Assembly (NCBI GenBank): GCA_025024175.1
Contig: QCXZ01000001.1
Location: 27,522,942 to 27,586,941 of the forward strand
Source of the DNA: Rhyzopertha dominica
Taxonomy: Eukaryota; Arthropoda; Insecta; Coleoptera; Bostrichidae
DNA: 64,000 nucleotides
Direction of reading: 5' to 3'
Below the pieces are notes generated by a model. That model searched no databases and had not been told where the DNA came from. It saw only the letters and a program-made list of their open reading frames with translations. Positions 56,492 through 64,000 of this stretch are shown piece by piece; position 1 is the stretch's first letter; every line of letters begins with the position of its first letter. The position numbers and the translations under genes are program-made.

Positions 56492-56939
56492 AGGGTTTCC
56501 ATAAATGATTCATGCGACGCGGGCGGCGTTGATTTCTGAATTCTTTGTGCCGCCTTTTTGTACCAGCTACCAAACACAATATACTGTCAACTGTCATATC
56601 CTGTACTGAAGGTTGCGGAAAGTTACAACCACGAAATTGGTGATTTAATACCGATTTTGAAACTACTTGCGGTTTTATTTTCTTTTCAAGCTGCCAAGCT
56701 ACAATATGCACGGCGATAGTACTACTTAAAATTGCAGATCAATGTCACACCACAGCTCCGAAATGTGAGCTTTCTGCAACCCCAAAGTTAATTATCCCCC
56801 AAAACACTACAGAATATATTGAAAATACACACTCCCATGCGTTTTCTCATATTAAAATATATCAAATAATTCAAAAATCGACAGATGACAAGTATACGTC
56901 ACACACGCCCTGGATGTATGAATCATTATAGAAACCCTG
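56492..56939. mobile_element. MITE family B, copy 3 (448 bp)
   Basis: CAGGGTTTCCATAAATGATTC at the left and GAATCATTATAGAAACCCTG at the right. The interior matches copy 1 (gcacggcgatagtac, cactcccatgcg). Confidence 0.65.
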
Positions 56940-57225
56940 TGCAATGTGCCGATACCGATTGAAGCTGCCGAATAGTTTTTTTGCTGTAATTTATCAGCTT
57001 GCTTTTCAGAGATGCTATTAGATAGCGACCACGACTGTGTTATGCCGACTTGAAAATATAAAAATATTTGCTCTATATTTCGCGATACTGGGAGACTTGC
57101 GAGACTCTCGTCCGGGATTCGAAAGTCTCGTCCCGTCTCGCAAGGAAAATTTAAAGTATCGTCTCGAGTCTCGTCTCTACAACGAGACGAGACGAGACTC
57201 TCGCAAACGAGAATATCGTGGGCAT

Positions 57226-60160
57226 CGTTACACCGTATTTCTATTTGGCAAAGCACTAAAATATTTCAGATTCTAATCATTCATTGCGATATAGTTTCAA
57301 GGGGAATGCATAGAAAACAACCCGAAATACAGAATTGTGCTCACACAGTATTATCGCTTATATCATTAGCGAGCTTATAATACAGTATCAAATCAATCCT
57401 TAAATCCTCAAGAGTTTGATCCCAGTGCTTTACGGATGGTTACTGCATCCACTAAGTGCAAAACTAAGCACCAACCGACAGTCCTAGGAGCCAAACTATG
57501 TCTACTCCTCGTAGCAACACGTATAACAGTAACGTTAGCTTCTGAACCCCTCAAACTAATGACAAACTTTAGAGAAACTCGCATTAGGTAACCCCTTGAT
57601 CTTAGCCTAGAACCTTGGTAAATCCGTGCGCGACAAGACAGTGATTTGTGGCGTCATCATATACTGAGAGCGACACGAGTAAAATCCTATACACAACCGT
57701 GAACGTAATCCTGAAATTTTTCTCTCCGAACAGTTGCGCAGATTTTCATCGGTTTGCAGCAGGTAAACAAAAGCGTAGCGGAAACGCTTTTGAATTGTAA
57801 AGTTGAGGGCGCCATTTTTAATCGTATTTGTATAATCGGTTTTGCAGGTTTTTACGTAATACTTCGCGAACAGCAGCGATGTTCAATTTTCAGCTCATCA
57901 CATTCAGCGGACGTTATCGAGACCGTGCAACTCATTCGAAAAACAAAACTAAATGGTTTCCCGATTTAACTTTGTTTTTATTGTAGTGCAACCGTTCTGA
58001 TTGATAAACATTCACTTATCGTTAAGGTAAATATAACTGGTTATTCATGGAGCATCAGTTTGCTGTAATTGGTAGCTAAACCAGAATAGCTATGCAAAAA
58101 CTGTGTGTTAAAATATTGTACTTAAGCTAAAATGCCTGTCTATGGTATGCTGTCTGCACAGCAAGCAACTACAAATAGATCTATTTCGTTATCAGTACAG
58201 CTCATCAGTGCAGTTTTTGCCTATATACCGAAGGTTCGGTAAGATGTCAATGGAAAATTAGATGGCAACGCCATCTCTAAGCAATATAAAGCCCCCTAGC
58301 TGCCATTACGAGAACTAACTCCTGATGGAAGTGGACTGTAACCTGACAAGTTAACGTGCACCTGCATACATCAAAAACACCCACGGCACTTTTGCTGACG
58401 GGCAAAAAACGACATACATTAAAATGCATGTCTATGTATGCTGTCGGCACCGCATAAAGTACTTTAATGTCGCAGCGACTAGATCTAAACTACTCCTCTG
58501 ATGAGCTACAATAGTAGCGAAATAGATCTATAGTAGTAATGTAGTAAATCACGGATACCTACTAAATATGCATATAGTGCAAACATCGAGATAAAGATGA
58601 ATATTATTTCTAGGTAGGAATAATATAGGTATATAGTGGTGGTTCCAGGGATATAGTCAAAAAAGGTAGTAGTTTATGTATTTTGACATGCTGAACTGAT
58701 GAGTGACATTTTCTATAGATAAGTAAGTCTCACAACTTCCAGCTTCACTGTTCGTTTCTATGGTAGTGGATACAGATGATACTAACCGAATTGTTTAAAA
58801 AATTCAGAACTGCCTGACAAACCTTAGCAACTGAAAATCTACGTGTAAAATATATAACCATTGAAAGATATCATTTTATAGAAACTTTAGGTGTAACATG
58901 ACTGTGACATGCTGGTTTTAAATAGGTAGGTATATAAGATACACAAATCTAGCAGCACGATATGGCGCGTTGGCTATTATCTTCAGCAGTTTCCTTGAGA
59001 GGCCAAATAATCTTTCAGGTATAGAAATGTGCCACAAAACCAATAATTTGTACAACCCTAGACAAATCGTTGCTTAAACACATAACCCCTAATCAGAAAT
59101 TTATTTCTGCCTAGTTTGATTGCCAAAATCGTTTGTTTGATATAACTTTACCTGAATCTGGAGACCGTTTTGTCGGTGTATAAGCATAATCTATTGCTTG
59201 CGTACCTACCATTTTTAAGAGATAAGCAGTGGTACCACATATGCCTCAACAAATAATGAAAATATTTACCAATTTTGTTTATTATAGAAAGAATGCTTTC
59301 CTTGAAGAGATATGTAAATCCCATTAGTTAGTACATGAATTGTTATGTATTTCAAAATTTTGTCTCGAGTTGGATTACAAAAAAAATGTTAGATCGTGGG
59401 CATAATATTGAATAATATTGAACAAAGCATGGCAGCCAATCCCAATGTTTTCTGATTATAATATGTTCAGTCGAAGAAAGGCAACCGAGTATTCTTCCCT
59501 ATGTAAGCAATGATAACAAAAGTTGATAATAATTCTACAGATACTTCCTCAAAGCCTCGCTTGTGCTTTAGGCCATCATGAAGCGAATAGAAAATCTTAA
59601 GCGCCACGATTATGTCAAAAGTTTATACAAGTTTGATTACCAGTGTAATGGGTGTATAACATTTCAAATTTCCCTTGTCATTCGATGCTTTGGTTAGTTG
59701 AGAGATATAGTAGTACCAAAATTATTACTTAAAGATTATTACAGTTTACTAATCTTCAATCCATTTTGTTATTATTCTAGAACGACGTAATACAATAGAC
59801 AAATCCATAAAGACAAATCAAGTATAAGTCTAATCGTGCAAAGGTACACTATTCCAACTCTTTCAAAATGTAAAATCACCACCTATCAATCTTTTTGATC
59901 AGACTTTAGACATGCCTGTAGAAGCTATTTTTGCGCACTCCTCGTATTACGACATTTTTATAACCAATAGTGCGAGGTAATAACGTTACCTCCGAGAAAT
60001 TTTATTTTGCGCTTATTTCCTATTCCCTACAGTAAAACGCAGGAAATATCAGCTGGTATGTGACAGCAGCTCAGTACAAAGTTGCACACTCCGTCCAAAA
60101 TATGTTAAAATATATAGCTGCCAATCCNTGCCAAGAACTTTTTCAATTTCTCAGCTNCAA
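57226..60160. other. gene-free stretch
   Basis: No exon recognised. It includes family C repeats at 58,120-58,540. The 57,754-57,969 frame has no motif. Bases at about 60,127 and 60,157 are N. Confidence 0.35.
58120..58540. repeat. dispersed repeat, family C copies 2 and 3
   Basis: Two related units, 58,130-58,250 and 58,395-58,540, both with aaatgc(c/a)tgtctatg, atgctgtc and agatcta blocks. The first is inverse to 41,090-41,275. Confidence 0.5.
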
Positions 60161-60660
60161 AGCTTTCTATACCTGTCTGCTAAGAGGATCCAACGCGCAA
60201 AAGAGGAATTGACTAATTATGAGGAACAGCAGCTAATGCGAAACCTATTTAAACAATAAAAGTGAAAGTTATGCAATTTTCAAACAACTTATCTAAACAC
60301 ACGCCCATTTTAACATATTATTTGCTTCAATTAACGGATTTTTCGGTCGGAAATTATCCTGCAGCACCATTATTCACTTAATGGAATATCGACTGCAAAA
60401 TGCCTCGCAGTCAAAGGCCACCGAATTCATTCCAACCGCTGCCTTTGGGTGCCCAATCAATCGCACTAATCGGAAAATTATTATGTGTCCTAATTAATAT
60501 ACGTTATCTGAAAGCAGCGTTGACGGGCAACGGGCGGTCATCATGCGCGTTATTAGGACGACTTTTTGCGGTTTCCGTTGATGGACTGCGTGAAGGCTCA
60601 TGACAATAAATGGTATGATCATTAGGCGTCAAACAGGAGGGAGAGTTAAATGTGTTTGGA
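60160..60660. other. GC-richer island (candidate conserved noncoding DNA)
   Basis: Balanced composition, no repeats, several taatta/attatta cores and a 67-codon frame (60,400-60,603) with no motif. It resembles the 27.4-27.7 kb island in character, though not in sequence. Confidence 0.3.
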
Positions 60661-61369
60661 ATAGATTAAAGAACGCAAACCACCCATTAAGAAACGTCTA
60701 TAAACATAGAGAAGTGCGTCGACTATTTAAAACTATAAATTAATTCGTGTTAGAAAAAAGCTCTATACCACAAAGTACTTCCCTGGAAGATCAGTGTGTA
60801 TGCTTCTCACTTTTACATTACATTATTCTAACGATTTTATACATTTAAATGTCCAATACAAACTAAGAGAACCAAGAAAAGTTATCCAGATCCAATAAAG
60901 CCGTTATAACTACTAAACTATGCTGAAGCTCAGTACATTGTAAATGTGCTACACTCAAACAACCAAAAAGGAGGGTAGCCATATCTTTGTAACATAGATT
61001 AGTATGACGTGAACATGTGTATCTTAAATACGTATGTATAGCAACCAACATACTCTAACAGTACGCCATTGCACTGGACATGAAGAAAACATTTTTCCTA
61101 AACACACTTGACCACTTACACAAAACCTAATAGTAAACATTTTAGGACGAGTACAATCATACAAATTCAGATAATTTACTTGGTAAATTAATTATTGTAC
61201 ACAAGTTAAGAACATTTGATAAAAATTGGCCATTTGCAGAAGCCTGCCCAGAAGAGAGCGCCGCTACTACACTAGTCTCGCATAAATTCATATACAAATC
61301 TGTTCATACATGTTCTTCTCGCCCTCTCATTTCTATGGGTAATACGAGTATGACAAATATTAATTATTC
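60661..61369. other. gene-free stretch
   Basis: No exon, repeat end or open frame of interest recognised. Confidence 0.4.
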
Positions 61370-61760
61370 AAAGTAATTTTGTCTCACTGAAATGTAGCTG
61401 GGCACGGAAACAAACAGCGATGCTACGATTTAAGAATGTTAAATCTAAATAGTTCCGCATATTTTGTGAAAAATGTGCAGTATCCCCATCATGATGAAAC
61501 CCTATTTCTACAATATCTATATCTATATCTACCATATTTTCCCCTTGTGCTGGGGATTATCCACATTCCAATAATGAAAACTGTATAGGTTTACTTCGCC
61601 AGTGTTACTGAATGTGACTTCATCAGCAAACAACACATAAAATAAAAATTGGTTACTTTTCTCACACATCTGTCTTAGCCAGTAACTTAATAATGAATCA
61701 TAGTCCAATTCAGAACAAGCTTGGTGTAATGAAATGTGATTACGGATGCAACTTGTCAAT
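61370..61760 (-). pseudogene. IS630/Tc1-mariner-type transposase fragment
   Basis: LFADEVTFSNTGEVNLYSFHYW (about 61,575-61,640; first catalytic Asp in the DE.TF pattern) and, after a stop, FHHDGDTAHFSQNMRNYL (about 61,430-61,487; second Asp, normally FQQDG..AHF). The order and spacing fit insect DDE transposases of the type with N.HYW after the first motif. The third acidic residue is not found. It is not the family of the 52.2 kb element. Confidence 0.65.
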
Positions 61761-62395
61761 AACCAATTAGCGGTAAGCAGTATGTTTGGTTAAACCAAGA
61801 TGCAACGCAACAGCTTTGGATTTGTATCTACATAATCAAGTACATTTATCATACTATTGTTTACTCCTTCACTTCCTTGCAAGATCAATTTTTGGGTATA
61901 AGAACCAGTTTTGACAAGGCGTCTTGCAAATCCGTTAATTTTCATATCAGGATTATGTGACTACATATTCGGGTTCGGGAATACATGCTTTTTCAAAATA
62001 ACTAAAATAAATTGGGGGCATGTCGTACATTTAAGCGTTGAACACCTTCATTCTAAACTAAACTAAATTCGAGGTACATATTGCTACACAGTTTTAAATT
62101 TATAACAGAGGTGTATTAGCGGTATATTGGTTACAAATACGGTACGAAACTGCATTTTTATTAATTGCACTATGTATTTGCTTCTTTTTAACACCCCGTT
62201 CGACTTCGGTTCAGTTAATTTAGTAAATAACTACAACCAATTTCAGTTACCTCAGTTGTTTGAAGTATCGTTTTTAGCGATAACTCAACTAAAAACGTTA
62301 ATGGTAATTTGCAAAAATATCAAATATCTGAGAATTGCGCATATTTTTGTAATGCTTCACACAATGAAAACAACCCGACTTAAATATGATTATTA
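61761..62395. other. gene-free stretch
   Basis: May hold the decayed N-terminal part of the transposase at 61,370-61,760, but no motif is convincing. The 89-codon frame at 62,127-62,396 has no motif. Confidence 0.35.
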
Positions 62396-63036
62396 AAGGG
62401 TTTCTTTCCATAAATAATTTATACAACGCGGGCGGTGATGATTTCTGAATTCTTCGTGCCATCCTTTTGTAACTGCCGCCAAGCAGATCAAGTTATAGTC
62501 ACGAAATTGATAGCTTTATAAAGATTTTCTAACAATTTACAGTTCTATTTTTCTTTCCAAGGTAAGAAATAACAATAATTATTGGTGTAGGAGGCTTGTG
62601 GTAACCTCTAGTCTTCACCCTTGCACTGTGGAAGCTTTGTGTAGTACAGCTAAGGTTATTACCACTTATATTGTGAATTTTACCATTGTGGCAGGCTAAA
62701 AACAACTTTCAGTCCATCATAGTACAGTTATTTAACAAGTTTACTGTAACCACAACCTCACAAATAAGATACATAATCTAAAAGTTATACGAAACTATGT
62801 CATCCCACAGCTCCGAAATGTGAGCTTTCTGCAACCTTAAAGTTGATTATCCCACAAAACACTACAGCATATGTTGAAAATCCTCATTTCCACCCGTTTT
62901 CTCATATTAAATTATATCAAATAAGCAGGTACAGGCCAAAGCAACAGTTGTGTTCACTTTCCTGGGAGGTGGCAAATTGATTTAATTGATAATTTTCATA
63001 AGCGCCCTGGATTCATAAATCATTTATATATTGTAC
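62396..63036. mobile_element. MITE family B, copy 4 (diverged)
   Basis: The left end is near AAAGGGTTTCTTTCCATAAAT with acgcgggcggtgatgatttctg; the right end is near GCCCTGGATTCATAAATCATTTATA. The interior holds cagctccgaaatgtgagctttctgc, as in copy 3. Confidence 0.55.
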
Positions 63037-63086
63037 AAGCTGAAACAGCAGTCGTTTAGTTGCATCAGTGTAATACTTTCTCCACC

Positions 63087-63522
63087 CTACCACATTCGCT
63101 TTTGACAAAATGAATTTAACTTTTTGGATGCACTCGGATCTGAGGAATTCAGTAGACGTAATTTGAACATAGCATTGATGTCAAAAGTGCCCCATAGCGG
63201 CAGTTTTAGACACTTATTGGAATTAGATAGCTTCCACCGATCTAGCAAAGGTATGAATTGGACAGTACATGTTGAATTGTTCGTAGGTACTACTTTGCTG
63301 GAGAAGATTTTTGCTAACCAGTTTTGTAGAGAGTATTGGCAATTCTTCCAGTCCCATATCAAAGTTGAATGTCTTCTATGTGATTTTGGAAACAGAACTT
63401 ATGAAGTGTTAACACAACATAGCACAACTAAGGATTACGGACTAATTTTTNCANCAAGCCCGAGGCCGCTTACCACAAAAAAACCTCGACTTAGGCGTGA
63501 GCTTCGCCGAGTGCTAAAATAA
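63087..63522. other. unassigned region open on both strands
   Basis: Plus frame 63,124-63,522 (132 codons, opening on TTG after a stop at 63,103) and minus frame 63,087-63,362 (91 codons) overlap. The plus frame has VECLLCDFGNRTYEV, faintly like the V..DYGN of Tudor domains, and a basic tail after two N bases (about 63,452-63,455). Neither has a good start. I cannot tell which, if either, is coding. An internal exon is possible. Confidence 0.25.
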
Positions 63523-64000
63523 CGGCGACGAGGCATAGTTAGAGCTGATCCGGAAAATCTTAAATTACTATTTCTATTGCATATAAATACGCATGTTGAC
63601 AATCATGACATCGATATCCCAATTCAAGTAAGCCCATGACTCGACAATATGTATTCGCAAAGAAACCGTCACGCAAACTCATCAGACATGTCAATCACAT
63701 TATACACAGTCTATCTTCGATCGGCGAATGTCATCGGACAGCTTCCGTCGGACCACCTCGCACGATTGTTATTCGATATGCGATCTCCGATGTCATTAGT
63801 TCTGGAAATAGCCTTCTATCTCGTCCCTCGCGGTGCCCCATATAGCATGCAACTGTACGATAAACCGGAAACTTGTAGGGTTAGTTTTAATTTTTGATGG
63901 CCCATCGCATGACTTCCTGCTATAAAACGCCCGGGATTTCCGTGATTGCCGCGACTAATACAGTTTATAAGCGTGGAAGCGGTCGTAGATGACACCTATT
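63523..64000. other. GC-richer right edge, no gene assigned
   Basis: Two overlapping plus frames (63,636-63,845 and 63,649-63,897) contain no recognised motif. The sequence is less AT-rich than its surroundings and may be an exon edge or regulatory DNA of a gene beyond the window. Confidence 0.25.

Larger units (their letters stand above)
55330..57225. mobile_element. inverted-repeat element bordered by GAGAC-rich blocks
   Basis: The left block (55,333-55,450) starts GCCCACGAGACGAGACGAG. The right block (57,085-57,222) ends with the inverse, CTCGCAAACGAGAATATCGTGGGC. Both are packed with GAGACGAGAC/GTCTCGTCTC and share cgcaaggaaa. The arrangement is that of one element with inverted ends of about 140 bp, into which family B MITEs (55,757-56,939) have landed. 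No matching target duplication was found, so the outer limits are unsure. Confidence 0.5.

Noticed and set aside
1..64000. CRISPR arrays, operons, bacterial promoters, rRNA or tRNA genes
   Set aside because: No regularly spaced direct repeats, no cloverleaf with internal A/B boxes and no rRNA-like text were recognised by eye. The window is eukaryotic.

Overview
The window looks like intergenic and intronic DNA from an insect nuclear genome. It is AT-rich, has short GT..AG introns, carries one insect odorant-receptor gene and one secreted leucine-rich-repeat gene (both on the minus strand), and is otherwise dominated by transposable elements of many classes. I cannot fix the order. A beetle or another holometabolous insect would fit, but nothing seen here decides it. 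Scattered single N bases mark ambiguous calls.

Layout. 1-2.2 kb: little, apart from a weak transposase-like tail. 2,234-2,842: signal peptide plus leucine-rich-repeat exon of a secreted or surface protein whose later exons lie beyond the left edge. 3.9-4.4, 5.75-5.96 and 6.28-6.49 kb: small inverted-repeat elements (Tc1/mariner-like, hAT-like with an 8-bp target duplication, and a Penelope-type terminal repeat with a 12-bp duplication). 9,037-10,866: a five-exon odorant receptor gene whose splice phases all fit, spoiled by one frameshift. 12.6-22.1 kb: a minus-strand block of retroelements. A LOA/Jockey-like non-LTR element is split at the start of its ORF2 by a nearly intact Gypsy-type LTR retrotransposon (16,049-21,403) with a 4-bp duplication (caag). 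25.5-26.9 kb: two TA-flanked DNA elements. 29.0-29.7 kb: broken hAT transposase. 30,088-31,902: a four-arm palindromic element. 33.4-34.6 kb: broken Penelope-like element with reverse transcriptase and GIY-YIG remnants. 35,940-38,608: a large fold-back element with a perfect 6-bp duplication. 38.7-39.2 kb: non-LTR RT fragment. 42.0-43.9 kb: hAT-like transposase pseudogene interrupted by an 800-bp hAT-type nonautonomous element. 47.0-49.2 kb: a second Penelope-like element, interrupted by a 1.16-kb insert that carries a broken THAP-domain coding segment. 52,241-53,886: Tc1-like transposon with long double-motif inverted repeats and a 54-nt in-frame intron in its dead transposase. 55.3-57.2 kb: nested inverted-repeat elements bordered by GAGAC/GTCTC-rich blocks. 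61.4-61.8 kb: second transposase fragment. 62.4-63.0 kb: another copy of the 55.8-56.9 kb repeat family.

How it fits together. Only the receptor and the leucine-rich-repeat gene look like host genes. The rest records layered insertion, with at least three clear element-into-element events (Gypsy in LOA, hAT MITE in hAT pseudogene, THAP-bearing insert in Penelope). GC-richer, repeat-poor islands at about 27.4-27.7, 44.3-44.8, 46.2-46.5 and 60.2-60.7 kb are candidate conserved noncoding DNA. I did not find CRISPR, rRNA or tRNA genes. The most unusual items are the 2.7-kb fold-back element, the hammerhead-like motifs in the Penelope terminal repeats, and the THAP insert.
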